The notes under the pieces are model-generated. The model did no database searches. It was not told the DNA's origin and worked only from the letters and a program-made list of their open reading frames with translations. A program made the position numbers and the translations under genes. This document shows, piece after piece, positions 16,357 through 24,848 of a DNA stretch of 64,000 bases (its first letter is position 1; every line of letters starts with the position of its first letter). The DNA is taken from positions 1-64,000 of the forward strand of contig JANQFE010000134.1 of NCBI GenBank assembly GCA_028278025.1, read 5' to 3'. The DNA is from Thermodesulfobacteriota bacterium (lineage in GTDB: Bacteria > Desulfobacterota > WTBG01 > CAIYCZ01 > CAIRTM01).

Positions 16357-16832
16357 CGACAGCTGCCGCCAAGAAGGTTTTAGTGATAGGTTATGGGAAT
16401 CCGGCACGCGAGGATGACGGCCTGGGGCCGGCGGCGGCAGAGGCAATTGAAAAATATGCAATCACCGGCATCAGTGTTGATGCAGATTATCAGCTTACGG
16501 TTGAAGATGCTGCCGCGGTTGCCCAGCATGATATAGTTATATTTATTGATGCAGCAGTAAAAGGAAAGGAACCTTTTTCCTTTTCCCGCTTGACACCCAA
16601 AAGGCAGGAAAGTTTCAGCAGTCATTCTGTTGATCCGGAAGCAGTGGTCGGACTGGCAAAGGAACTCTTTAACGCTTCAACCGAAACATATATATTGGCC
16701 ATACGCGGTTATTCCTTTGCCATGTTCAAGGAGGAAATGACTGCCCAAGCTTCAGATAACCTGAATAAGGCCCTGCAATTCATCGTTCCGCTGCTAAAGG
16801 CACGGTCTTTTAAACAGGCATTGAAAGGATAA
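16353..16832 (+). CDS. hoxW: Hydrogenase maturation endopeptidase (HoxW-type)
   Basis: 159 residues. The N-terminus VLVIGYGNPAREDDGLGPA is the HycI/HyaD/HoxW signature with the nickel-sensing Glu (AREDDG) and a central Asp (IFIDAAV). It would cut the C-terminal tail of HoxH after nickel insertion. The TTG start overlaps the hoxH stop (TTGA), with AGGAAA upstream, so translation is coupled. No hyp genes for cofactor assembly are in the window. Confidence 0.88.
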   Translation: MTTAAAKKVLVIGYGNPAREDDGLGPAAAEAIEKYAITGISVDADYQLTVEDAAAVAQHDIVIFIDAAVKGKEPFSFSRLTPKRQESFSSHSVDPEAVVGLAKELFNASTETYILAIRGYSFAMFKEEMTAQASDNLNKALQFIVPLLKARSFKQALKG

Positions 16833-16858
16833 CAAAAACTTCATCACAAGGGGAACAC

Positions 16859-17236
16859 ATGAAAGACGGAAAACATGTTATTTTATGTATTGATGATGAC
16901 CAGGATATACTTGATGCACTTCGGATGGTTCTTGAAAAGAATGCATACGTCATGGTAGAAGCTCCTTCTGCTGAGGAGGGTCTTAAGGTCTACAAAAATG
17001 AAAATCCTGACTTTATTCTGGTAGATTTAATGATGGAAGAGGTAGATGCAGGCAAAAATTTTGCCAAGGAACTGAAACTGCTTAATAATACTGCACCGGT
17101 ATACATGCTGTCCTCTGTTGGAGACTCTCTGGCGTCAAATATTGACTATTCGGAAATCGGTTTTATGGGGGTTTTTCAGAAGCCTATTGATTACAACACC
17201 CTGCTTGCAACACTAAAAGTGAAGCTTAAATCATAA
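16859..17236 (+). CDS. Stand-alone response-regulator receiver protein
   Basis: 125 residues, a single REC domain: acidic pocket DDDQD (about 13-17), phosphoacceptor Asp in ILVDLMM (about 56-62), conserved Ser in LSSVG and Lys in FQKPID. It has no output domain, so it acts by protein contact or phosphorelay. It lies 26 bp after hoxW and before the terminator, so it belongs to the hydrogenase operon; a role in redox or H2-related signalling is inferred only from position. Confidence 0.85.
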   Translation: MKDGKHVILCIDDDQDILDALRMVLEKNAYVMVEAPSAEEGLKVYKNENPDFILVDLMMEEVDAGKNFAKELKLLNNTAPVYMLSSVGDSLASNIDYSEIGFMGVFQKPIDYNTLLATLKVKLKS

Positions 17237-17253
17237 CACCGTCCAGCCTGGCA

Positions 17254-17308
17254 AAAAAGGGGTTTGCCTCGCTGCACATGCAGCTGCGGTGAAACCCCTT
17301 TTTATTTA
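17254..17308 (+). terminator. Intrinsic terminator of the hox operon
   Basis: Stem AAAGGGGTTT/AAACCCCTTT with a further inner helix around GCTGCACATGCAGC, flanked by an A-run on the left and TTTTTATTT on the right, so it can serve the convergent gene at 17302-18243 too. Confidence 0.8.
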
Positions 17309-18243
17309 TTAGCTTTGTTAGTCAGCCGTATGCTACTCACGATATCTTTCAGCAATTTTTTACCAGGCTCCGGATATAAGAGATCATACACCCCTGCCAC
17401 AAAAGTATCACTTTGCACCGTAATAATTTTATTGTGATAGGGTTCTTCCGCAACGAATCCCTTTTCTCCCGTCTCCGTAAAATCTTTATATTCTTTGCCT
17501 GACTGCTGCAAAAACGATTTATACAGTTCTAAGGCCTTACGAGCAGCAGCCTGAGAGGGCAGGAAAGCAACAAAAGCGGATACCTTTCTCCCCTCAAGCC
17601 GGTAGCTGCACACCATACCTCTATCTAAAAATGCATGTCCGAGAATACCGCCACGGACATAACGCTCAGAACCTTTTATCCTGGCGGTGTCCGGAAAATA
17701 GGAAAGCTGCGCCGGAGCCGTATTTGAGCCCGGCAATTGTTCTGCAATTCTTTCAGCTACCTCTCTAAGCGGCAATTTACGGTGAGCTGCCGTCACGCTG
17801 CCCTGGATCTCAACATAAAATCTGTCCTTATAAAAAACGAGATAATCATCCGTACCGAAACAGTCTGCACCTACAGGCAGCGTCGGAGCACTCGTATCCC
17901 TGCGTGATTGAAATACACCAAAGGCATTCAGCTTCTCGCCCATATCATAGATATCTGCCGTTATTGTGTCGCCTTGTCCGGCACCTGCTGTATAATGTGC
18001 CCCGGTAAGCCTGGAAAATCCATAAGCAATAAAAAAATCTGCAGCGCCGTTAATATAGTTGTAGAGATTTACAGGGATAAAATGATAGGGCTTCTCTTGA
18101 AGTTTCCATCCGGAAATCTTAACTGTATCGGTAAAAATGACATCAAGATCAGGTTCGGTCGCAGCCCCGACAGCTGCAATACATACCAATGTCAAAGCAA
18201 TATGAACAAAACAGCTGCGCTGTACCAGCCGCAGCATGGTCAT
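17302..18243 (-). CDS. Secreted DUF6599-family protein
   Basis: 313 residues from the ATG at 18243, four bases after the aldo/keto reductase stop. A signal peptide (about residues 1-27, hydrophobic FVHIALTLVCIAAVGA) precedes a domain with YNYINGAADFFIAYGF and IYDMGEKLNAFGVFQS, which I associate with DUF6599; no catalytic motif is evident. Translational coupling to the upstream Tat-type reductase suggests the two act together outside the cytoplasmic membrane. Function unknown. Confidence 0.7.
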   Translation of the reverse strand: MTMLRLVQRSCFVHIALTLVCIAAVGAATEPDLDVIFTDTVKISGWKLQEKPYHFIPVNLYNYINGAADFFIAYGFSRLTGAHYTAGAGQGDTITADIYDMGEKLNAFGVFQSRRDTSAPTLPVGADCFGTDDYLVFYKDRFYVEIQGSVTAAHRKLPLREVAERIAEQLPGSNTAPAQLSYFPDTARIKGSERYVRGGILGHAFLDRGMVCSYRLEGRKVSAFVAFLPSQAAARKALELYKSFLQQSGKEYKDFTETGEKGFVAEEPYHNKIITVQSDTFVAGVYDLLYPEPGKKLLKDIVSSIRLTNKANK

Positions 18244-18247
18244 CTTT

Positions 18248-19453
18248 TTATGCAAACACACTGTGAGCATAACGCATGCGCTCCGCAATATTCATTCCAT
18301 TACTACATTTACAGGCGGGCTCAAAACAGCTCAGACACGTACGACCGTTCTCTGCTGAGGAGAGCCCTTGATATGTACCGCGACCCAGCTGGAAATCTCC
18401 ATAGCCTTCCCAGTACATGAGACAGCGGTTAATTGTCGAAATATTTACCGCACTGCTGCAGGTGGAAGTACAGGCACCACATCTCAGGCACAGACGGTCT
18501 TTAACCGCATCATAGTATGCCTGCAGAATTTTTCTATCGCTCCAGCTCGTCTTCTTCCCAACAGCACCTGCGTTTTGTGCAAGCTGCTCCAGGTTAACCA
18601 TTCCGGGCACTGCACAGTCAATATACGGCTGATCAAGCACCCATCTCAGGGCGGCCTGATGGGGATTAAGCACCTTGGTTACACCCTGGGTATATCCGCC
18701 TGCCTGGGTTTTCATAGCAACAATTCCTATATTGTTCTTATGCGCACGTTTGAGTGCATCGATGTGCTCGGGAGGACTTTTGTAATTAATCGTTGCCAGA
18801 AACACATCATAAAAACCGGTTAACAATGCCCGGTTAACAATTTCAACATAGGCGTCACCGGCCTCATGAAAAGAAATCCCTACAAAGCGTGCCTTGCCCT
18901 TCTTCTTCATTTTCCGGCAAAACTCTATTAATGTTTCATGAGACGGCCACTCAGGTTCAGAGACGGCATGCAGGAATAGAACATCTACATAATCGGTCTT
19001 AAGCCTGCGCAGGCTCTCATCCATCTTCTGTTCCATTGTTGTAGTGTCTTCAAGAACCTTCTTTTTGAGCTCCCTGCGAAAAGGTGGAATTTTTGTGGCA
19101 ATATAAACGTTCTGACGACCGAACTGTTTGAGGACATCTCCAAGCATTTTTTCATTATTGCCGTTTTGGTATACATGAGCTGTATCAAAATAGTTGATTC
19201 CCATATCCAGTGCTTTAAAAAGGACTGCCGGCTCATTGAGACGCATTACCCCGAAGCTGAGCGCTGACACCTGCAGGCCTGTTTTACCGAGTCGACGGTA
19301 TTGAACATTGGGTGGTTTTTGCACACCGGCAGTTCCCGGACCTGTCCCTAAAACACTGCGCACTGCAAACGTATTCAGATACAAACTGCTGCCGGCAAAA
19401 GTCACGGAAGCATCGCGGACAAAGCGACGACGAGTAATTTTTTGCTGAATCAT
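18248..19453 (-). CDS. Tat-exported aldo/keto reductase with C-terminal iron-sulfur motifs
   Basis: 401 residues. An N-terminal twin-arginine signal (TRRRFVRDA) precedes a TIM-barrel aldo/keto reductase domain: RRLGKTGLQVSALSFG, the catalytic Tyr region NYFDTAHVYQNGNNE and the Lys in YIATKIP. The C-terminus carries CLRCGACTSTC and CLSCFEPAC, as in the ferredoxin-like tail of the AKR subfamily with a 4Fe-4S domain. Export suggests a periplasmic or envelope redox role with an unknown substrate. It begins the two-gene operon with the DUF6599 protein. Confidence 0.8.
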   Translation of the reverse strand: MIQQKITRRRFVRDASVTFAGSSLYLNTFAVRSVLGTGPGTAGVQKPPNVQYRRLGKTGLQVSALSFGVMRLNEPAVLFKALDMGINYFDTAHVYQNGNNEKMLGDVLKQFGRQNVYIATKIPPFRRELKKKVLEDTTTMEQKMDESLRRLKTDYVDVLFLHAVSEPEWPSHETLIEFCRKMKKKGKARFVGISFHEAGDAYVEIVNRALLTGFYDVFLATINYKSPPEHIDALKRAHKNNIGIVAMKTQAGGYTQGVTKVLNPHQAALRWVLDQPYIDCAVPGMVNLEQLAQNAGAVGKKTSWSDRKILQAYYDAVKDRLCLRCGACTSTCSSAVNISTINRCLMYWEGYGDFQLGRGTYQGLSSAENGRTCLSCFEPACKCSNGMNIAERMRYAHSVFA

Positions 19454-19843
19454 AATGCCCTCTCCTCTAAAAAATGTATTTTTTTAAAATTTTTACGGTT
19501 TTAACACTACTAAACAAGATATTCAAGAGGGTAGTTGTAAAACAGCGTGTCGCACATAATAAGAATAGTAATTGATTAACCAAAAGATATCATTCCCGAA
19601 AAAAGCGGGAATCTATTCATATATATTATAAAAAAAAAGGAGTTGCAACGCAAATGTACGCAGGCCCTCTTCTCCAAACAAAAACAGACAGAGCAATTGA
19701 TGCTCGGCCTGTAAAGCAGCATGCTTATAAAGAAGCCCTGCCCTTTAGATTGCCGTTGTGCGATTAGATAAAAAAAGCAATAATTACTATAGTCTTTTCA
19801 ATGTTGGAGAGGTAAGGAGCAGGTAGTGTATATATGTTTTTTG
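19454..19843. other. Intergenic region with a REP-like hairpin
   Basis: 390 bp. A short palindrome ATTCCCGAAAAAAGCGGGAAT (in the span 19589-19611) resembles the GTCATTCCCGC-type repeats seen at about 9022-9043 and 43676-43728. A 37-codon open frame at 19654-19767 was seen but not accepted. Confidence 0.5.
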
Positions 19844-20011
19844 CTATCCTTTTGTTTTTTCCAGAAAATTGTCCAGAGATTTTTTACTATAAGCAATAAG
19901 CTTATCTTTCGTTACAAACTCAGGTCCTCTTTTTTTGTTTCTCCAGACATTAAGTGTATGAACGCTTATTCTAAGGTACTGACTTGCCTCCGGTACTGTT
20001 AATAACTTCAC
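19844..20011 (-). CDS. Small MerR/excisionase-type helix-turn-helix protein
   Basis: 55 residues. Translating the complement from a GTG at 20011 (GGGAGGA about 11 bp upstream) gives KLLTVPEASQYLRISVHTLN, WRNKKRGPEFV and a C-terminal helix ending SLDNFLEKTKG. The order 'LTVxEAAxYLxIS-xHTL-W-GP-F' is that of the HTH_17 excisionase/helix-turn-helix family, which binds DNA as phage excisionases or small regulators. No integrase or prophage gene is beside it; recD2 is divergent. Its target may be its own or the recD2 promoter, which is inference. Confidence 0.75.
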   Translation of the reverse strand: MKLLTVPEASQYLRISVHTLNVWRNKKRGPEFVTKDKLIAYSKKSLDNFLEKTKG

Positions 20012-20101
20012 TGCAAAATGTCCTCCCTGTGCTGTGACGGTTTCTTTAGAACTGAAAATTTGAATTTTTTATCGGACGGTTTTATAAAAACTTAATTTTT
20101 T

Positions 20102-20130
20102 TTGGATTTATACTAGTAATACTATATAAT
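20102..20130 (+). promoter_or_regulatory. Sigma-70 promoter for recD2
   Basis: TTGGAT, a 17-bp spacer and a perfect TATAAT, about 55 bp before the recD2 start. Confidence 0.6.
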
Positions 20131-20185
20131 CAGCATGAACTGTGGGCGTTTATCCGTCAACTAAACGGTAATCTATATTAATTAT

Positions 20186-22378
20186 ATGTGTAACGCTATG
20201 ATCACCGACCTTCAAGGACATATAGAACATATTGTTTACACCAATGAAGAAAACGGATATACCATTGCCAAGGTTAAACTGGCCGGCAGCAGGAAAAGCA
20301 TAACCGTTGTTGGAAGTCTGCTTGCTCCGGCCCCCGGGGAACTCATCCGGATGCAGGGCCAATGGACAAACCATCCAAGATATGGGGAACAGTTCAAAAT
20401 AAACCGCTATGAGGTTAAAGAACCGGCTTCAGTACATGGCATAGAAAAGTATCTGGGTTCAGGCCTTATAAAAGGCCTAGGCCCGGTGATGGCAAAACGC
20501 ATTGTTGCGGTATTCGGCAAGGATACACTTAACGTGATTGAACATGAGACCTCCAGGCTTACAGAGGTTGACGGTATCGGGCCTGTTCGCATCGGTATGA
20601 TAAAGAAAGCGTGGGATGAGCAGAAGGAAATTCGTGATGTGATGCTCTTCTTGCAGTCCTATGATGTAAGTTCAGGATATGCTACCAAAATTTATAAGCG
20701 CTATGGCCGGCAGTCCATAGCAGTGGTAAAGGAAAATCCTTACCGCCTGGCCAGCGATATCTTCGGTATCGGATTTACGACTGCCGACAAGATTGCGTCA
20801 AAGCTGGGTATTGCAAAGCATTCTGCAAAGCGTGTAGAAGCCGGGATACAGTATGTGCTGTTTCAGCTTGCTGATGAAGGTCACGTTTATTATCCCTACA
20901 GCCCGCTTATTCAAAAATGCTCGGAAATACTTGAGGTTGATCGTGATGTCGTAGCAGCGGCCTTCGGCGCAATTGCACTTCAAAAAATTATTGTTATTGA
21001 GGATTTAAATAAAAATGCGGCAGAGTTTCACGAAAACAATAAGGCCGTATATCTGGCACGGTTCCACCACTGTGAAACAGCCATAGCAGAAAAGCTGAAA
21101 GCACTTGCCGGTGGTCCCAAGGCACTGCAGCACATTGATCCTGAAAAAGCTATTACACAGATACAAACACAGATCGCGATCAACCTTGCACCACAGCAGG
21201 TTGAGGCTATCAAGCTCGCCTTACATGAAAAGATTATGGTGATAACAGGTGGTCCCGGTACAGGTAAAACTACAATTACCAATGCAATTTTGAAAATTTT
21301 TGCAAACCGGGGTCTTACCATGCTGCTTACCGCGCCTACCGGCCGGGCCGCTAAAAGGATGAGTGAGATCACCGGCCGTGAGGCCCAAACAATCCACCGC
21401 CTGCTTAAATATAATGTCCGTACCGGTGACTTTGACAAAAATGAACATAATTCGCTGCAGTGTGATCTGCTTATAGTAGATGAAGCCTCTATGATAGATA
21501 CGCTCCTTATGCATCATCTGCTGAAAGCTGTCCCGCCTAATACCACGCTTATTCTGGTTGGAGATAGTAACCAACTGCCTTCCATTGGGGCCGGCAATAT
21601 TTTAAAAGACATTATACACGCCGGTACTGTTCCGGTTGTTGAACTCAACGAGATTTTCAGGCAGGCCCGGGAAAGTCAAATCATTATCAACGCCCATAAA
21701 ATAAACAGTGGAATTATGCCGCAGCTGAAATCACCGCGGGAGAAGCTCACAGATTTTTATTTTATCGAAAAAGAGAATCCTGAGGATGCTTTGGATATGA
21801 TTCTTGAGTTGATCGGTCGGCGTATACCTAAAAGATTCGGCTTTGACCCTGTTGACGACATCCAGGTTGTGACCCCTATGCATCGAGGTATTGTCGGCAC
21901 CGAGAATCTGAACGTAGAGCTGCAAAAAGTTCTCAATCCCCCTGGTAATAGTGCCGTGGCCAAGGGCCCACGCAGCTTTCGTGTGCATGATAAGGTGATG
22001 CAGGTCAGAAACAACTATGACAAGGATGTCTTTAATGGCGACATCGGCAGAATCTATGCGGTTGACACGGAAAAGCAGGCGATCGTCGTTTCATTCGAAG
22101 GACGGCAGGTAACCTATGATTACAGCGACCTTGATGAAATCATGCACGCTTATGCAATATCAGTACACAAATCACAAGGGTCTGAATTTCCGGCTGTGGT
22201 TATTCCCGTACTTACCCAGCACTATATACTGCTCCAGAGAAATCTGATCTATACTGCTGTAACACGCGGCAAAAGGCTGGTAGTAATTATCGGTACACGC
22301 AAGGCTCTTGCCATAGGTGTTGCTAATGACAAACCCGCTCAAAGGTACACCTACCTGCGATACAGGTTAACCGATTAG
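20186..22378 (+). CDS. recD2: RecD2-type ATP-dependent 5'-3' DNA helicase
   Basis: 730 residues. N-terminal OB-like domain (GHIEHIVYTNEENGYTIAKV), helix-hairpin-helix region (TEVDGIGPVRIGMIK, GIGFTTADKIASKLGI), then two RecA-like helicase domains with Walker A ITGGPGTGKTTI (about residue 353), Walker B LLIVDEASMID, SF1 motif III VGDSNQLPSIGAG, and C-terminal motifs YAISVHKSQGSEF and YTAVTRGKR. This is the stand-alone RecD2, not the RecBCD subunit, and acts in replication-fork and repair work. Either the ATG at 20186 or that at 20198 may be the start; neither has a clear ribosome site. Confidence 0.9.
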   Translation: MCNAMITDLQGHIEHIVYTNEENGYTIAKVKLAGSRKSITVVGSLLAPAPGELIRMQGQWTNHPRYGEQFKINRYEVKEPASVHGIEKYLGSGLIKGLGPVMAKRIVAVFGKDTLNVIEHETSRLTEVDGIGPVRIGMIKKAWDEQKEIRDVMLFLQSYDVSSGYATKIYKRYGRQSIAVVKENPYRLASDIFGIGFTTADKIASKLGIAKHSAKRVEAGIQYVLFQLADEGHVYYPYSPLIQKCSEILEVDRDVVAAAFGAIALQKIIVIEDLNKNAAEFHENNKAVYLARFHHCETAIAEKLKALAGGPKALQHIDPEKAITQIQTQIAINLAPQQVEAIKLALHEKIMVITGGPGTGKTTITNAILKIFANRGLTMLLTAPTGRAAKRMSEITGREAQTIHRLLKYNVRTGDFDKNEHNSLQCDLLIVDEASMIDTLLMHHLLKAVPPNTTLILVGDSNQLPSIGAGNILKDIIHAGTVPVVELNEIFRQARESQIIINAHKINSGIMPQLKSPREKLTDFYFIEKENPEDALDMILELIGRRIPKRFGFDPVDDIQVVTPMHRGIVGTENLNVELQKVLNPPGNSAVAKGPRSFRVHDKVMQVRNNYDKDVFNGDIGRIYAVDTEKQAIVVSFEGRQVTYDYSDLDEIMHAYAISVHKSQGSEFPAVVIPVLTQHYILLQRNLIYTAVTRGKRLVVIIGTRKALAIGVANDKPAQRYTYLRYRLTD

Positions 22379-22385
22379 TAGTAAA

Positions 22386-22670
22386 CTAGGCACTTGGGCT
22401 ATTGAGAACCTTTTTCAGTACAGGACTTGCCTTGAATGTGAGAACTTTGCGTGCAGAAATCTGAATTGCTTCTCCGGTTTGAGGATTGCGACCCCGTCTG
22501 ATATTCTTGGATCGGACAGTAAAGTTGCCGAACCCTGAGATTTTAACCTTTTCGTCGTTTTCCAGGGCATTGCGCATTAATTCAAATACGAGTTCAACAA
22601 TCTTGCTGGATTCTTTGTTTGAAAACCCTACTGTTTCATAGACAGCAGAGATGAGGTCCGCTTTTGTCAT
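22386..22670 (-). CDS. ihfA: Integration host factor alpha-type DNA-bending protein
   Basis: 94 residues of HU/IHF fold: MTKADLISAVYETVGFSNKE, the conserved core KISGFGNFTVR, and the DNA-arm GRNPQTGEAIQI with the intercalating Pro. The sequence is closer to IhfA (GRNP..GE..I.ARKVLTFKAS) than to HU, though alpha/beta separation by eye is not certain. It has its own promoter upstream. IHF is needed for sigma-54 activation and for CRISPR leader recognition in some systems, both relevant to this window. Confidence 0.88.
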   Translation of the reverse strand: MTKADLISAVYETVGFSNKESSKIVELVFELMRNALENDEKVKISGFGNFTVRSKNIRRGRNPQTGEAIQISARKVLTFKASPVLKKVLNSPSA

Positions 22671-22741
22671 AGTACATCTCCTATTGATGGATTATTCCCT
22701 GTCTATCCTCAAACTTCTCTTGCTCTGTTTGGAGTAAAAAC

Positions 22742-22770
22742 AGTATAGGGTAAAGGAATTTGCGTGTCAA
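22742..22770 (-). promoter_or_regulatory. Sigma-70 promoter for the IHF gene
   Basis: On the minus strand TTGACA (22770-22765), 17-bp spacer, TATACT (22747-22742). Confidence 0.7.
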
Positions 22771-22792
22771 TGGAAAAAACTAAAAAAAACAG

Positions 22793-22942
22793 TTAATTCA
22801 GTGCTGCTTTACTATGGGTTGCGCTCTTGACAAAAATGCTTGATTGGAGATCACTCAGGGCCTCCATCAAATCTTCTCCGCAAACCATGTCCGACAATTG
22901 CTCACCTTCATCAATACAGTCCAGACCATAAAAACCCTGCAT
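22793..22942 (-). CDS. Hypothetical small acidic protein
   Basis: 49 residues starting [16 protein letters not shown], with a strong GAGAGGTGA ribosome site 8 bp before the ATG. I do not recognise the family. The sequence is acidic in the middle, has two Cys and no membrane segment. It sits between the IHF gene and a divergent sigma-70 fragment. Supported by the ribosome site only. Confidence 0.35.
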   Translation of the reverse strand: MQGFYGLDCIDEGEQLSDMVCGEDLMEALSDLQSSIFVKSATHSKAALN

Positions 22943-22985
22943 AAAAAAATCACCTCTCAGAGAGAAAAAAGAGCTGATTGGAATT

Positions 22986-23171
22986 ATGCGTAAGCTTTTG
23001 GCAGCAGACCGACAAATAAGGCATCTCAAGGATGAACTGGTAAAGGCCAACCTGAGACTGGTAGTAGGAATCGCTAAAAAGCACATCAATGCTCAAAAAG
23101 GCGCGTACCTTGCAGACCTTATTCAGGAAGGCCACTTAGGGCTTTTGCGGGCAATTGAAAAATTTCCATAA
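22986..23171 (+). pseudogene. Sigma-70 family region 2 fragment
   Basis: The frame reads [23 protein letters not shown] and then [19 protein letters not shown] before a stop. This is region 2.1-2.2 of RpoD/RpoH-type sigma factors. Region 2.3-2.4 (DNA melting and -10 recognition) and regions 3-4 are missing downstream, and the frame upstream closes within 60 bp at a stop near 22926. It is a remnant or a solitary core-binding fragment of about 60-75 residues rather than a working sigma factor. Confidence 0.6.
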
Positions 23172-23447
23172 GTATTTTTAAACATCTCCTTTATCGCGAC
23201 CACAATATTGTGTGAAATGCTCTAATACTTTACAACACAGTCTACTATTGACACTCCCATAATAAAACTTTAGGATTATTAAGAACCTGTTTGTCACCAT
23301 GAAAACTATTATTACCTTAAAAACAGCCGCATGAAAACAAACGTCTTGGACATACTACTACAGCTTCACCATTAATTTTTTACATAAAATTTAAAATTTT
23401 TACTAAGGGATAATGCTTGATTTTGTTTAGAAAGGAATACCTGTCAC
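23172..23447. other. AT-rich intergenic region before the MoxR-type gene
   Basis: No gene seen. An AGAAAGGAATACC ribosome region precedes the ATG at 23448. Confidence 0.5.
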
Positions 23448-24848
23448 ATGAAATTTCCGCAAACACTTGCTGAACTTGAACAGTCCGGTTATCAGCCGCG
23501 GAGCGTTAAAGCTGAGCTGCAGGCCAATCTGATTGAGAAAATTCGCAAAGGCCGGGAGCTGTTTCCGGGCATTATCGGTTATGATAATACGGTTATTCCC
23601 GAGATAGAAAATGCTGTTCTTTCCGGACATGACATTATTTTTTTAGGGGAACGCGGCCAGGCCAAAACCCGCATCATGCGAAGCCTCATAGAACTTCTTG
23701 ATGCATCAATACCGGTTATTGCCGGCTGTGAAATAAATGATAATCCGTTTAAACCGATCTGCAAAAAATGTCATGCTGCCTTGGATGAACACAAGGGCGC
23801 TACTCGGATTGCATGGCTGCCGCGCAGTAGGCGCTATGCAGAAAAACTTGCTACCCCGGATGTGACCATAGCTGATCTGATCGGTGATATTGATCCCATC
23901 AAGGTTGCCGAGGGACGCTATCTGGCTGATGAGCATGCGGTACATTACGGCCTGGTACCCCGGACCAACCGGGGAATTTTTTCAATCAATGAGATTCCTG
24001 ACCTGCACGAGAAGATCCAGGTAGGTCTCTTCAACCTGCTTGAAGAACGCGACGTGCAGATACGGGGCTACCAGGTTGCACTGCCGCTGGACATATGTAT
24101 TGTTGCCACGGCCAACCCCGAGGATTACACCAGCCGGGGAAGAATTATCACGCCACTCAAAGACCGGTTCGGTGCCCAGATACGTACCCATTACCCCGCA
24201 ACGCTTGATGAGGAGTGCGCTATAGTGCGCCAGGAGATGAATCGCTTTCAATTCGATGGTTTCAGGGTTACCCTGCCCGAATTTATGGAAAAAGTTATTG
24301 TAGAGATTTCCCAAACTGCCAGACGAAGATCAGAGATCAATCATTCCTCCGGCATCAGTGTTCGTATGACCATTCATAACATGGAGACCCTGATCAGCAA
24401 TGCCCTGCGCAGGGCTATCCGTTTAAACGAGCAGGAGGTTATTCCAAGGATTTCTGATCTTGTGCACCTGCCTGCCACGATGAAAGGAAAAATCGAATGG
24501 AATTTTGCCGAAAACCACGAAGAAGAGGGAAAAATCGCCGCCCTTATCCGGGATGCCGTCCAAAAAATATTTAGAGAAACATTTCCCCGAGGTGCTTTTG
24601 AACCGTTTTTAAAGCAGTTTAGCGGCGAAGATACACTGGAGGTGTCGGAATGTACAGATTCCCTGAGCTATGCCGAAAAGATTGAACGCTATTCGTCATT
24701 GCGGGAAAAGGCAGCCGGGCTTGTAGACCGGTCAACACCGGCTGCTTTAGCCTCTGCGGCTGAATTCGTTCTGGAAGGCCTGTTCATCACCGGGCGCATT
24801 CTCAAGGAAACACACGACCATCATACCCGGTACGGCACCAAACCATGA
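23448..24848 (+). CDS. MoxR/ChlI-type AAA+ ATPase
   Basis: 466 residues. The AAA+ core is of the magnesium-chelatase ChlI/MoxR clade: Walker A IIFLGERGQAKTRIMR (about residues 64-79, GERGQAK), Walker B and the region GIFSINEIPDLHEKIQVGLFNLLEE (shown in part), sensor 1 IVATANPEDY, and the Arg finger region GRIITPLKDRFG. Such ATPases remodel targets together with VWA-domain partners; metal insertion into enzymes is one known role. It overlaps the VWA gene by 4 bp (ATGA), so the two products act as a pair. Client protein unknown. Confidence 0.85.
   Translation: MKFPQTLAELEQSGYQPRSVKAELQANLIEKIRKGRELFPGIIGYDNTVIPEIENAVLSGHDIIFLGERGQAKTRIMRSLIELLDASIPVIAGCEINDNPFKPICKKCHAALDEHKGATRIAWLPRSRRYAEKLATPDVTIADLIGDIDPIKVAEGRYLADEHAVHYGLVPRTNRGIFSINEIPDLHEKIQVGLFNLLEERDVQIRGYQVALPLDICIVATANPEDYTSRGRIITPLKDRFGAQIRTHYPATLDEECAIVRQEMNRFQFDGFRVTLPEFMEKVIVEISQTARRRSEINHSSGISVRMTIHNMETLISNALRRAIRLNEQEVIPRISDLVHLPATMKGKIEWNFAENHEEEGKIAALIRDAVQKIFRETFPRGAFEPFLKQFSGEDTLEVSECTDSLSYAEKIERYSSLREKAAGLVDRSTPAALASAAEFVLEGLFITGRILKETHDHHTRYGTKP

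Noticed and set aside
19654-19767. 37-codon plus-strand frame with a GGAG about 11 bp upstream
   Set aside because: Spacing is poor and no conserved features are visible; kept as non-coding.
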